Shown one piece after another: positions 10,514 through 21,860 of a stretch of 64,000 nucleotides of DNA. A model generated the notes under the pieces. It was not told the DNA's origin, did not search any database, and saw only the letters and a list, made by a program, of their open reading frames with translations. The stretch comes from Dactylorhiza incarnata (Eukaryota > Streptophyta > Magnoliopsida > Asparagales > Orchidaceae). The stretch covers positions 26,456,001 to 26,520,000 of the forward strand of contig JAWHQI010000004.1 of assembly GCA_033032865.1 (NCBI GenBank). The letters are read 5' to 3'. Positions within the stretch are counted from its first letter, which is position 1. The number at the start of each line of letters is the position of its first letter. The position numbers were made by a program, and so were the translations under genes.

Positions 10514-12090
10514 CGATGCAATTACGGCAAGTATACCGGTCACACAAGTAATATAAAATGGGCAAATTTTCCCAAGTATCTATCTCAGAGGAACACAGTA
10601 AGGTGGAGTTTACTTTCGAGGAAGGACTTAGGATCGAAGTCCTTTAGGTCGGGTGAACGTGTAGGGGGTGATTTGGTTTATGGAAAATAAAAGAAGAGAA
10701 ACTAAACTACTCCTATGCAAGCCACTATGCACTACTTCGCTGGGAGGATGGAAACTAAGTAGGTCGCTATGCATTGCTTCGCTAGGAGGATGGGCGAGAA
10801 GGCAAGAGGATGGAGTGGTTCGCCCCGGTGAAAGTGAGGTGGATTATACGGGTCGTTAGCACCGCTTAGCTTGGCGGATGGAAGAGTAGGCTCACGTAGT
10901 GGAAGAGTAGGCTAGCGTAATGGAATGCAGGGTGATGGCGAAGTGGAGGATGGAATGGGGGTGCACCTAATACATACATAAAAATAAGATAATTTCATAG
11001 AAATGAAATAAATTTTTACAAATCATGGTTTATAGTGCACATCATCAATATAATGAAGATTATATTCATATGCATCCACACAAGTTAGAGAAAAAGGCAA
11101 GAGATACGACCGAATCTGGAGGCTTATTGTAGATTCACGGTTGGAATCGCCGGGGCGTCAATCCACGTCCTAGCTTGGTCCCAACTATCACCAGGTGTAG
11201 AGGAGGGATGTCACTTCCTCCCAATGGACCCCTCTTCTCCGGTAAACTACAATCTGGCCACGTCCGATATGAAGAACTCTTTGCTTAGCGATGAAGATGA
11301 GGGTGGAATCCTCTCCTTGAAGCTCTAGGATGATGGAGGAGGCCTAGGGCAAAGCCCTCTTGGAAGGGTGGAAGAAAATAGAGTTGAAGCTCCCCTTGCG
11401 GAAGAAATGGCGGAACAGGGTGATGGATCCTACTTAGGTCAAAATTTAAGGCTTTTATAGAAACAGTCAAAAATTTGGTAATGCACAGTCAAACGCACGA
11501 TCGTGCATGGACCGTGCGATATTTAATGTGCAGAAAGCCCAGGAAGATGACGAAGATCACCCGTGCAATTTTACTTACGCACGGTCGAAACTGACCATGC
11601 ATAAAAACGCACGGGCAAATTCTGAATGCCCGGAAATTTGCACTCAACAGGAGATCGTGCAATTCCTTCGCGTACAGGCGAACTTCCCATGCATGAACAA
11701 ATCACACGATCAGGGACAAAACATCATTCTAAGCCGCAGATGACCGCGCACGATCGGAGCAATCGTGCGTCAAGGAAACGCACGACCGTGTGATTCATGC
11801 AGACATGAAATCTGAGCACTATGGATGTTCTGCCTACCTGTACAGCAAATCACAACGCTGGGAACACACCTCCAGCACAAGTATAATAGCAGAAATATAA
11901 TGGGGAGCACAATGTGCTTACCCCCAACAATAAAATGTGCAATTGCACACCACCGCGGGCCTAAATAGTGCACGAAGCGTGAAAGTGAATACAAGTGAAA
12001 TACAAGCGATTATAGCTTGAAAATGAAGTGCACGTAAGTGAAAACTAGCCCGGATGAGTCCATTAAATAGTGTAAATATCGGACTCATCA
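10514..12090 (-). repeat. solo LTR of an unclassified family in element A integrase
   Basis: Flanked by ATATT at 10509-10513 and 12091-12095; removing it restores integrase reading DI-ARFVSKC. On the minus strand it begins TGATGAGTCCG and ends ATTGCATCG, originally probably CATCA as inverted partner of TGATG. TATAAAAG lies at 11459-11452 and a GCACGATCGTGC palindrome array upstream of it. No internal domain remains. The TGATG..CATCA ends suggest a gypsy family, but I cannot name it. Length 1577 bp. Confidence 0.85.
11452..11800 (-). promoter_or_regulatory. CGCACGATCGTGCG palindrome array and TATA box
   Basis: About nine full or partial sites of the GCACGATCGTGC type between 11490 and 11800 (for example ACGCACGATCGTGCATGG) lie directly upstream, on the minus strand, of TATAAAAG at 11459-11452. 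The layout equals that of the other LTR families here, with a different motif. Confidence 0.7.
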
Positions 12091-12095
12091 ATATT

Positions 12096-13262
12096 GCAAG
12101 GTTTGTGTCAAAGTGTTATACTTAGCAGCATGTCAAAGCAAATCATAAGAGACCCGGAGGCAAGTTGACACCGTTGGATATTCTAATGTGGAAATGGGAA
12201 AGTATCTCTATGGATTTCATTACTGGCTTACCGAGATCCCCTCGCGGTCATGATTTGGTGTGAGTGATTGTGGATAGATTGACCTAGTGTGCTCATTTTG
12301 TGTTGTACAAGACTGGTTATTCTATGGAGAAGATTGCATCGATGTATGTGTAAGAAGTTATTAGATTGCATGGTGTGCCAGTGAGCCTCGTGTCGGATCG
12401 AAATTCCAGGTATACATCCACTTTTGGCAGAGTTTGCAGGGAGCTTTGGGCACCGACCTTCGATATTCTACCATGCATCATCCGCAGACGAATGGGAAGA
12501 TGGAAAAGGGTAAATTGGATTGTGGAGGATATGATCAGGTGTTACATTTTGGAGCATGGAGGAGCTTGGGATGAACGCCTTGGGATTATGGAGTTTGCAT
12601 ACAATAATAGTTATCAGGAGATCTTGCAGATGGCTCCTTTCAAAGCTCTGTATGGGAGACGATGTCAGACTCACCTATTTTGGGTTGAAGTGGGCGAGAA
12701 GCCGGTTTTGGGTCCAGAGGCCTTAGAAGAAATGAGCATTGCTGTAACGCAGATCCGTGAGAAGCTTTGAGTATCTAAGGAGTGTTATGACAAGTACACC
12801 AATCGGCGAAGGGTCGATTTAGAATTTGCAGTTAGGGATGCGGTGTTCTTGAAGGTTTCTCTGATGGCCGGTGTTAAAAGGTTTGGGAAGATCTATAAGC
12901 TAGATCCCAGGTATGTGGGACCTTTTCAGATCGTGGAGCGCATCGGAGTTTCTGCTTATAGGTTGTTGCTGCATGCTTCCTTCCCTGGTGTTCACAATGT
13001 GTTCCATGTGAGCCAGTTGCGGAAGTGTATTCTAAGTGATCGCCATATCCTGGAATCTGTGCCTGAGCTACATCCAAATCTGTCCTATGTGGAGCAGCCT
13101 GTTCATATCTTGGAGAAGCAAGATCAGGTATTGCGAAGGAAGACAATTCCTATGGTGAAGGTTCTCTAGAGCAATCAGGATGTTCGAGGCGCAACCTGGG
13201 AGCTGGAATCAGTGATGAGAGAGTCTTATCCTCATTTTTTTTGTCTAGAGTTTACCGGTTAG
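12096..13262 (+). pseudogene. gypsy integrase core and chromodomain-like end (element A)
   Basis: Integrase resumes with ARFVSKC, then the core [18 protein letters not shown] (first catalytic Asp) and VPVSLVSDRNSRYTS (second Asp). Next come IMEFAYNNSYQ, PFKALYGRRC, YVGPFQIVERIG and VFHVSQLRKC. The C-terminus VEQPVHILEKQ, KTIPMVKVL, WELESVMRESYPHFF matches the chromodomain-like tail of Tekay integrases, which is thought to guide insertion. Stops occur at about 12135 (TAG), 12261 (TGA for the usual Trp), 12285 (TAG), 12351 (TAA), 12768 (TGA) and 13168 (TAG at the conserved Trp of the tail). The integrase is plainly dead. Original stop TAG at 13260-13262. Confidence 0.92.
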
Positions 13263-13327
13263 GCTTTCCCCTTTTTGTGCTTTCCATTTGTGCTTATTAT
13301 TGCAAAGTTTCGGGGCGAAACTTTTTT

Positions 13328-13341
13328 GTAGGAGGGGTGGC
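13328..13341 (+). other. polypurine tract of element A
   Basis: GTAGGAGGGGTGGC directly precedes the LTR start TGTAACGCCCCG at 13342, as expected for the plus-strand primer. Confidence 0.7.
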
Positions 13342-14882
13342 TGTAACGCCCCGATTTTTCGGATAGATTATTTGAAATGAAAATAATTATTATTATTTTA
13401 GATCGAACGATTAATGCGAAGTTTATGCCATAAGGGCATTACCGTTTCGGACTCGTCGTCGTTGTCCAACGAATTGTATAACTTAAACCATATATACACT
13501 TATATATTAATTCAATTATAAATAAGTTATATTAATTCAATTATAAATCAGTTGTTCTTGCTTATGATTTTGGATATGTATTTACATAACTGAATATATA
13601 ATAATTTTATAATAACATTATACATATATATAATCAGACATATTTATATATTCCTAAATTCCACTAAGTCTAATTGGCAAACAGTTGTATGCCATGTTAA
13701 ATAGTATATAGAAAGATGTAGGCTTATATTTCTCCTCCCCGAACAAGCTTCAACCACTTTAGAGACAAAGAGAGAAAGAACGAGAGAGAAAGCTAGGGTT
13801 TTCGTCTGAGAAGGAGGTTTGGAGGTCGATTTCATCGCAAGAGCGAGGAATCGGAAGGTCGTCGTCAAGATCGTCAAAATCCGACGAATCGTCATTTGAT
13901 ATCGAGGCAAGTGCAGTTTTTATAATCTTGATCTTGCCTTTTTCTTTCCCAGGAAATGGTTTTCTGAGTTTTGTTGTCAAAAGTTTTTTGAACTTCCTGA
14001 GAAATTTCATATTTCCAGAAAATCTGTATATTATCCTAAGCTTTGCTTCAAGTTAAACTCTATAGTCTGATTTTAATTTCTTTTTGTTTTGATTTCTGCT
14101 GTTTGAACGTCCTGTAAGTAAGTTCCAGGAAGAAGGTTGCTATTGATTCTTCTCTTACAGGAAGAATTTGTTTGTGTTTGGATTCTGAGTAAGTCAAAAT
14201 CAACGGGGGATCTCGTCGATCGACGGGACCTCCCGTCGATCGGCGACGGCAGCGGGGAAAATTGCTTCCCTGTGTCGTTAAGTTGAAATCGGCGGGGCTT
14301 CACGTAGATCGACGGGACCACCCGTCGATCGACGGGAGCACCCGCCAATTTTTTTTCTTCTTTCCTTAGAGCAGTTTTTGCTCTAATGCTTGCTTTTGGT
14401 TGGTTTATTAAACCTAGTGATGAGGTATTTACTCATTTTTTTGTGTCTTTCTGGTCGTATAGTGGGAAGATTCCCTTTGATTCAACTTGACTCTTCTTGT
14501 AATATTGTGAATTCTTTCAGTTATTGTACTGACTTTTCCAGCTGTTTGGAAGTACTTCTTTGGTTATTCTAAGGTCAGAATTACCTTATGATTCTTTTGT
14601 CTTGGCCTGGTTTGCCGCCTTTAAAAATGCAAAACCAAGTAAGTTGTTGATAAGTATAAATCAAATGTGGTCTAATATGGATTGTCTCCTATGTAATTCA
14701 AGTTAATTGTCCCTTGACATGTGACTGAGCATGTGGTTATTGCCTGAATGAATGCCAAACCAAGTAAAGATATAAATTGATATAATTTATAGACTTGAGA
14801 GTGGGTGGATATGGTAGGCCCCCACCACAGTGAATTGTAGACTAGAGAGTAGGTTGATATGGTAGGCCCCCACCACAGTAGT
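13342..14882 (+). repeat. Tekay LTR of element A, first part
   Basis: Begins TGTAACGCCCCGATTTTTCGG after the polypurine tract and ends at the insertion point of the element at 14883 (GTAGT at 14878-14882). It continues at 36517. It includes a CpG palindrome cluster (14203-14346) and the first two hairpin units (14801-14828, 14850-14877). Joined length is about 2.6 kb, close to the 2709-2819 bp of the other Tekay LTRs. Confidence 0.88.
14203..14346. repeat. GATCGACGGG palindrome cluster
   Basis: Repeated GTCGATCGACGGGACC and CCCGTCGATCGACGGGAG units, with perfect GTCGATCGAC and CCGTCGATCGACGG dyads. CpG-rich within an AT-rich LTR. Comparable in place to the palindrome arrays in the other Tekay LTRs. 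Confidence 0.85.
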
Positions 14883-16484
14883 TGTTATTTATTGGGGTGT
14901 CTACTTAATCACCTAGAGGGGGGGGGTGAATAGGTTTTTCTTTGTATAATAACCCCCTTTAGGTTTTTCTTACTTTCTGGATAATAGATCTAAGAAATAA
15001 AGAACAATCCACAGAAAGCACACAATGATCTATAGAGGTTCCTCAAGACCGGATGTCTTGAGTAGTCCTCTCTCCCTCTGCGCCTACCCAGCAGGGTGCT
15101 AGGCTCGGCAAACGCCACCAAAAACTTCAGGCCCTCAAGCCTTACAACACGGACCCGCAAGTCCCAATAGCCTAGGCCCGCAAGCCCCTACTTCCCCCGA
15201 GCCCGCAAGCTCGACACTCAGGCCCTCAAGCCCTACAACTTGGACCCGCAAGTCCCAACAACCTAGGTCCGTAAGCCCCTACTGCCCCCGAGCCCTCAAG
15301 CTCGACAAGTCGCACCCGCAAGTGTACTGCCCTGGCCCTCAAGCCTCACAGCTCTCCAGCCCTCAAGCTAGACAATTTGGCCCGCAAGCCTTATAAGAAA
15401 ATTACAGTAGTACAATAAACTGTTTCTTCAGCCAGATGAAATCTGGCAACTTAGCCTTGATGAAGATTGGCTTCTTAAGGATGAAGAAGATGCTTCTTGA
15501 TTTTGAGTTTCAGCTCTGGATCTTCTTCTGCCTCTTCTTCTTTTGCCTGATGTTGATCGGCGACTTCTCAGTCAATGACTGATTCTTATGAGAACTCTTG
15601 AATCTTGTTCTCTTTCTTCTCCGCTGAAAAAATATTGTTCTATTGAAGAGCGGCGGGATTCTTTTTCTCGTTCTTTTTCTTGCACAGAAAGCCTCTTTTT
15701 TCTAGGGCAACACTGTTCTCTTTTATAGGATGGACAAGCCGTATAACGGTCACATACAATTTCCTTTACTTGTCAGAAGCTCGTCCATCATAGCAGGCCC
15801 TGATTGGACAATCAGGCGGCGGCATTAATTGCTGACATCACGTCCGCAAGATTTGTATTCTGTCTTGAAGATATTTGCATCATTACGACGACAAGCTGTC
15901 TCTGACTTTGTCGTCGCGATCTTCCTTCTGCCTCTGATGGTGGTATCTCTACGATACAAGATATCCTGCCGATTCTGTATATACGATGATCTTCTTTCTC
16001 TGACAGTGTCGTCGAGAGCTTCCTTCTTGCATCATGTCGTCGTAATTATATGTTCTCTCAACGACATGAGTTCCACACGACGATGTCCTGTGTCTTCTCT
16101 ATGTTCGACGAACAGCATTCTGCGATCGACGAACTTGCCATCCTTCATTCGACGGTCGTCATTCTTCGTTCGACGATCTCGCCACGTCTCAGCGTTCGAC
16201 GATCAGCATTCTTCGTTCGACGATCTCGCCATGTCTCAGCGGTCGACGAATACTTTGCTTCTCAGTGGCTACTGCTCTGCCCGTCATTACGGCGAAAAGC
16301 ACGCTTGTCGACGATATCGCCTGTTCTTCTCGACGATATACTACTTAGTAAAATAACTAAGATACATGACATATTGTCGATTCCTGCAAGCATGAACTAG
16401 ATGGAATGTCAAATACAACTTGCATTTATCATTGAGCTGAGCACTTCTTCAAATCAGGAACATTGCAGGGCACTGTTCCCAACA
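14883..16484 (-). repeat. 3' LTR of the pol-less SIRE derivative
   Basis: Minus-strand TGTTGGGAACAGTGCCC at 16484 to TAAATAACA at 14883, 1602 bp. Near-copy of 34949-36511. Contains the CpG motif array, TATA box, GGCCCGCAAGCC tandem array (about 15150-15395) and the C-rich CACCCCC end segment shared by SIRE LTRs. Confidence 0.93.
15720..16350 (-). promoter_or_regulatory. CGACGAT motif array and TATA box in U3
   Basis: TATAAAAG at 15727-15720 on the minus strand, with an upstream array (15835-16350) of CGACGATA, TTCGACGAT and GTCGTCG sites. Several lie 21 bp apart (16150/16171, 16197/16218). The other LTR copy has the same arrangement at 35774-36370. Confidence 0.72.
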
Positions 16485-16498
16485 ATCTCCCCCTATTT
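16485..16498 (-). other. polypurine tract
   Basis: Minus strand AAATAGGGGGAGAT directly before the 3' LTR, the same tract as in elements B and 41623-53688. Confidence 0.85.
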
Positions 16499-16684
16499 GA
16501 AGAAGTCATAACCCACTCAATGATAAGTTCCATTCTCATAACAGATATTAACATTTAAGCAGATAAGCACGTAATGATGACATTGCAGCAAAATTAAGTA
16601 AACACAGAATTTTGACAAATATTTCTTCATTCATAATTAGTGCCGAATGTTCAGAAGAGTTTTGACATTTCTATATTTAACCAT

Positions 16685-18407
16685 CTATATATCTGGTGCA
16701 TTCGTATCAGCAGCACTCTTTGCTTTCTTGGTACCGACTTCCTGCTCCTTTTTCTCCATCTCTTCCCTGTACTTTCTCTTTCTAATTTCTTCAGTCTCAA
16801 TTGTTTCTTTATCCTTATTAGTTTCAGGAATATCTGTACAGGGACCTACGGTAGGCTCGTCATAACAAAGGGAAGGAAGATTTATTGCTTCCCTGATAGT
16901 GTTCGAGGTCCAGATGGCATGATCATAGCTGGCCTTTATCATTGATCTCTCCCCCTTTATGATTTCTTCAGATATCCCTTTTTGGAGGTTCTCTTCGGAG
17001 GCCAATATCTTATTTTTGAGCATGTGAATTCCAGCTTCCAAGTGATTCTTGGTTTCCAGCAGATGACTATCTAAATCTTTATTTTGTTGATCTAAACTTT
17101 CTTTGATGTCAGTTTTGTGTTCAGCCATTCTCTTGGTTGATGCAACATAGGCCTTTTCTATGCTGCCGATAATCGATGTCTGATTGATCCCTAGGTTAAT
17201 TAGAGCTTTGTGAGAGCGGGTATTATAATCTTGTAGGCTTTTCACATAATTTCTTAGGTTTGTTGTTTCAGCAGACAGTTCCTTTCTTAGATCAATGATG
17301 GCAGAGGTGACATGTCTTTCTAGTTTTATCCTTTGCTCTTCCAGGAGCATCTTTATTTGAGATAGAAGGGAGGGCTCTACTTGTCTATTCTCTTTAGATG
17401 ATCCCTCTTGATCCTCTTCTTCATCCCCTTCCAGTATTGGGGATAGAGATTTTCCTATTGGTTAGTGGCTTGGCTTACTCGCATTTTCAGGACCTTGCTG
17501 ATCACTGCTAGTTCCATCAGCAGGGATTTCTTGATTGTCCTTTTGCATTGCAGACTCAGAATGTTCAACATCCTCACCCCCTATGATCTTTTGGATCACT
17601 GTTTCTACTTGAGCAGGGATCTCACTGTTTTTCTCCCCCTCAGTTTCAGCACTTCTTGGATCTGTGCCTGCAGATATCCTGGATCCTTGACTTAGATCAG
17701 AGGTCTGGAGGGCAACATTCTTTGGTTCTGCAGCTGCCTCTGAGCCAGATGGAGGAGAGTTGTCACCTGACTTACTCTCTTCAGATGAGCTCTCTCCCTT
17801 CCTCTTTGCATCTTCCGCAGTTTCTGACTTCGTGGGAGGCTTAGTTAGAGTTTTCTCCCATCTTGCAAGGATTTTGATGTCCATTCTTTTCATGTGATGT
17901 ATTTTGACTCCATAGCTTTTGTTGAAGCTTTCTGGGTAGGTTTGCAGAAGGTATAATGATAGAATTCTTCCAAGATTTGGAGCTTGAAAGCTTTCTTGTA
18001 TCCTCTTAAAGATGTGCTGACCCCAGTTGGTCCTTTTATTAAGGATTATCCTTACAATTAATTCGAACATAGGCTTGGATATCCTATCATGTGACCCTAC
18101 CTTGCAGAGGAGGGCTTTTCCCACAATGTCTGCCAACAGCTTTCCTTGTTGATTTAAGCTTTTCCTTTCCAAGGATCCATAGGTTTTGCTCGAGTGGCCG
18201 CACCAAGCCAGAGCCTTGACAAGTTCTTCCTGAGTAATCATTTCGTCTTCCTCCCCCTTGGTAAAGGTTGGCAGCTGAAGAGCTCTGTTCAACCTTTTGG
18301 GATTCACCTTAATCTTTATCCCGTTAATTTCTCTTTGCACAGACGTTCCCTTGGAGCCACTCTTGGCATTTGAGTAGAACTCCAGTACTTATCTTCGTAA
18401 TATTACT
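16685..18407 (-). pseudogene. SIRE ORF3 (envelope-like position), main part
   Basis: Continuation of the ORF3 start at 32667-32491 across the nested element. After TAA near 18391 it reads VLEFYSN, KIKVNPKRLNRALQLP, a middle domain with IVGKALLCKVGSHDRIS and NWGQHIFKRIQE, and IKIHHMKRMDIKILARW-like sequence. Next are an acidic Ser/Glu-rich linker, a second stop at 17464-17462, and a coiled-coil region with KGERSMIKASYDHAIWTSN. It ends in a basic tail (IRKRKYREE, GTKKAK) and a stop near 16685. All parts share one frame. ORFs at this place in SIRE elements have been called envelope-like. I see no signal peptide or membrane segment, and the middle domain recalls the family labelled putative plant transposon protein. 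Function unknown. Confidence 0.75.
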
Positions 18408-18412
18408 GTAGG

Positions 18413-19609
18413 TGTTGGACATGTGTGTCACATCCCTTTGTTTGAGAATAACAAATCACATATTGTATTTGATATTGCTTGTAGTGTGTTTATAGTGTGC
18501 AGGAACTATAGGTGCAATACTCCACAGGTAGAAAGCAGCTTGGAACAATCTTTTGAAAGGAGCGGCGCTACTGCCAGCGCTATCGCTAACGCCAGCGCTA
18601 CTGCCAGGCGCTATCTCGAGTTCGTGCACAGCGACGGTTTCGCAACCGCTATCGCTACCGCTACCGCTAACGCCAGCGCTACTGCCAGGCGCTATCTCCA
18701 GTTCGTGCAGGCGCTAGCCACTACCGCCGGCGCTAGCTCCAAGTTCTATAAATTGGAGCTTTGCTTCTCGTTTTGGCTAGAGATCCCAGAGAGGTTGCTT
18801 GTGCCACAATTCCAGTGCTGTTATGCTGCCGAAGATGGATCTCCCACAAAAAGCTTAAGGAGAATTCTGGAGGAGGACTACGTCACGCTACATCCGAAGG
18901 ACGATCGCTTCGACCTCGCTTATACTACAGCGATCCTTCATCCTCAACTCCAGAGATCTCATATAGGGAGTTTTATTATTATTTTCATTATTTCCATTCC
19001 ATACTTTTTGTAACCGTTTAGAGAATTCGCCTTGTGTTGGCGACTAGGTCTGGGTAGGACTTAGGGGGAAATTCGCCTTGTGTTGGCGACTAGGTCTAGG
19101 TGATTAGATCTAGGGGTGCTCGAGGCCATATCCGGGGAAGGATTGGCTAGAGCGGCTTGAGGCCATATCCAGGGAAGGATAGGCTAAAGCCAACCGGTTT
19201 GTGGGGATACAAGTCGGTATAGAAATGGAAAAGAAATTTACTTTTGTACGCCTCCGATTTCTAGCGATATTGAAATCAAATTTTGTAAACACCTTTTTTA
19301 TATAAATACAATCATGTCTTTATTTGTGTTTACTTGATTTCTCTCCTTTGGCGTTTAATATATTGGTTACAAAGTTTTTCAATTCAAATTACTTTAACTA
19401 AATTGTTTATTTCAATCTCTTAATCATAAAACAATTTAGTACTTATTTCTAAAGATGAAAATTATGATATTCTCACAAATTAGCTAAATTGTTATTTTGC
19501 CTTTCTCATATTATAAAACAATTTAGTAATTTCCATAAAATTATAAAAAGATTTTTATTCCCTTATTCACCCCCCCCCCCCCACACTAAGGGCGCTGTAA
19601 GATCCAACA
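18413..19609 (+). repeat. 5' LTR of the gag-only element
   Basis: TGTTGGACATGTG to GATCCAACA, 1197 bp. It contains a GCGCTA/TAGCGC array, a TATA box, two copies of ATTCGCCTTGTGTTGGCGAC, and a C13 tract near the end as in SIRE LTRs. It differs from the 3' LTR by substitutions and by copy number in the GC-rich array. Confidence 0.95.
18558..18754 (+). promoter_or_regulatory. AGCGCTA-type array and TATA box
   Basis: Repeats of GCCAGCGCTA, GCTATCGCTA and GGCGCTAGC from 18558 to 18738 are followed closely by TATAAATT at 18747-18754. The 3' LTR has a longer version at 31375-31615 with TATAAATT at 31622. Very GC-rich against an AT-rich background. Confidence 0.72.
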
Positions 19610-19611
19610 AG

Positions 19612-19628
19612 TGGTATCAGAGCGCAGG
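19612..19628 (+). other. primer binding site, initiator tRNA-Met
   Basis: TGGTATCAGAGCGCAGG, two bases after the 5' LTR. Confidence 0.92.
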
Positions 19629-19658
19629 TTATTCCAAACGGTTTAAAAACTAGGAATA

Positions 19659-19979
19659 ATGGCGTCTCATGATCTCGCTTCTACTAGTAGGGGAAATTTT
19701 CTTATAAATGAAAAATCTTTAGCACCACCTTTATTTGAAGGCAAAAATTATAATGGGTGGAAATTTCTTATGGAAAAATTTCTTAAGTCTTTGGATATGG
19801 AAGTATGGAATATTACTATTAAAATACCCCCAAGTACTTTAAATAAAAATGAAATGTTTTTAAATGCCAAATCAATGAATAGTCTATATTGTGCATTGCA
19901 TCAAAATATTTTCAAACTAATTTATACACTTCCTACTGCTTATGAAGTTTGGAAATTTCTTGAGAATACTTATAGTCTT
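19659..19979 (+). pseudogene. copia gag, N-terminal part
   Basis: Starts at ATG 19659, 30 bp after the PBS: MASHDLASTSRGN, then PPLFEGKNYNGWKFLMEKFL, DMEVWNI and AYEVWKFLENTYS. This is the recognisable N-terminus of copia gag proteins. Usual copia gags continue with a longer core and a CCHC knuckle. Here the frame is interrupted at 19980 by the nested element and resumes in phase at 25743, where the sequence goes to an unrelated-looking acidic repeat, so much of the normal core is missing. Particle assembly function is doubtful. Confidence 0.82.
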
Positions 19980-21699
19980 TGATAGTGCATTATTTATAGT
20001 TATTTTTATATAGTATTTTAGTAGTAATTAATTAGTTTTTAAATAATTTTAGTTTAATATATATCTAATTCGCTTTATTTTGTGTTTTCAGGTAATCTGG
20101 GGCTGCTAATAGCAAATTTAAGCTCAAACCCATGTTCAGGGGAAAGAATGGAACAAGTATGCAAAAATCTTCAGTACACGCCCTCGGTCACGGCCATGAC
20201 CAAGGGCGTGACTTCAAGTCACGGCCATGACTCAACCCATCCATCTTACATCTGCCAGATCATGCCGCCAGCCCAATTTAGTATTACACGCCCTCGGTCA
20301 CGGCCATGACCAAGGGCGTGACATCAAGTCACGGCCATGACTCAACCCAGCAATCTTCTAGCTGCCAGAACATGCCGTCACATCATTTCCAGCCTACACG
20401 CCCCAGGTCACGGGCGTGACTCTATGTCACTGCCATGACCTAGGGGGTGACCCTTCCCGCAACTGCCAGAATAACTCCAGATCGCGCCGTTTCAAGATTC
20501 GGTCAAGTCACGCCCTCTGTCACGGGCGTGACTCCATGTCACGGCCATGACCTAGGGGGTGACCCTTCCGGCAACTGCCAGAATAACTCCAAAATCGCGC
20601 TGTTTCCCGCCGTTTCTAGATTCGGTCAAGTCACGCCCTAGGTCACGGGGGTGACCGAGGCCGTGACCCGTCGAGATGATTAATTTTGGCGGTTTTTCTT
20701 CCCCAACGTTCCCGGGCTTTCAAGAAGCAATTACGCAGCTTACACGCCCTTGGTCACGGGCGTGACCAAGGGCGTGACTCACCAATTTTCTGCCTATAAA
20801 AGCCAGCTACTGCCAAAGTGATGGGGATCCGATCCTAGCTTAGATTGGGTCATTTTTAGATTAGTTTTTTCAGCATTTTCTTATTGTATTTTCTTTATGC
20901 AGATTTACTTTATGTCTTGCAAATTTCAATTCATAGTTTAGATTTCCAATTCCTGCAATTGTAATTCTCTTTACTTAGTTATAAAAATGTTTCTCTTTTC
21001 AAATATGTTTAGCTGAATTTATAGCATTTGATCAGATGAATTCTTAAGCTTTTCTTATTTTGTAATCTCTCATTTTCGTAGCTTTAGTTTAAGAATTATT
21101 ACGATCCACTTTTGATTTTTCTCGATTGATCTCATATTGTCGGTATATGAATATCAATTCTTGATCCATTTTCTAGTGATCGAGAGATCCATGAATTTGT
21201 GTAGATCATTCATTAGTGGAAAGAGTTGCATGCATTCCTCGAGAGAGGGTGACACAAATCTTCCGGATTGGAGTCAAATCCAATAGTGGGGCTCACCGCA
21301 TAAAGCAAGCTTAGGAGTTTCGACTGGCCGAGGGGTCTTAATCGATCAACCTAAGGTTAGGTGGTAGTTCTCTCGAGAGAGGCTCTACCATATTTTGGGA
21401 ACCTCCACGGTCGAATTATTCTATCGCTTTTGGTTATGAATTTAGATTTTACAATTTATTTAACTCAAGAAGGATTTCCGATCAAATGCTCTTTTCTTTC
21501 TTTTTCTTTTTATTATTCTAAAAATCTTCTTAAATCTAGATAAAATAATATTAATTTGCGTGAGTAGAAGTAATCAACAACCCCGTGGAATACGACACTT
21601 GATATTTATTTCTAAATATCCTATACTATGAATGATAGGTGCTCTTGCCTATAGTTCGTAGAATTTGGAGAAATTTTATATCCTAAATTTTACGTATCA
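19980..21699 (+). repeat. 5' LTR of the tRNA-Asp-primed element
   Basis: 1720 bp. A palindromic GTCACGG array fills 20177-20780, followed by a TATA box at 20795. Contains 263 bp (20819-21081) that are absent from the 3' LTR. Confidence 0.94.
20177..20802 (+). promoter_or_regulatory. CACGCCC/GTCACGGCCATGAC palindrome array and TATA box
   Basis: Six roughly 60-bp composite units, each with CACGCCC, GTCACGG(C/G)C and GTGAC dyads. Examples are GTCACGGGCGTGAC and CCTTGGTCACGG opposite CCGTGACCAAGG. TATAAAAG lies at 20795-20802, directly downstream. The 3' LTR has the same at 24481-25103. Confidence 0.75.
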
Positions 21700-21705
21700 A
21701 GTTTT

Positions 21706-21722
21706 TGGCGCCGTTGCCGGGG
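21706..21722 (+). other. primer binding site, tRNA-Asp
   Basis: TGGCGCCGTTGCCGGGG is exactly complementary to the 3' end, including CCA, of plant tRNA-Asp (GTC) as I know it. It begins six bases after the LTR. Confidence 0.9.
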
Positions 21723-21860
21723 ACATATTTTTGTTGATATTTTGAAAGCGTGAATTTTATTACTTTTATCAATCTCTTTCTCCGCCCCCATTTCTCTTTT
21801 TGATTTATTTTCAAATTTCATTCTATTAAGTGACGGTTGTTCAATTTTCTTTCTTCAAAA

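Noticed and set aside
15829..16400. Two long plus-strand frames
   Set aside because: They are antisense to the U3 array of a minus-strand LTR, and differ between the two LTR copies.
18423..19013. Open frame of 196 codons, Ala/Ser/Thr-rich
   Set aside because: Translation of the LTR GCGCTA array. The other LTR at 31201-31611 gives a different, shorter frame because the repeat number changed, so there is no coding constraint.
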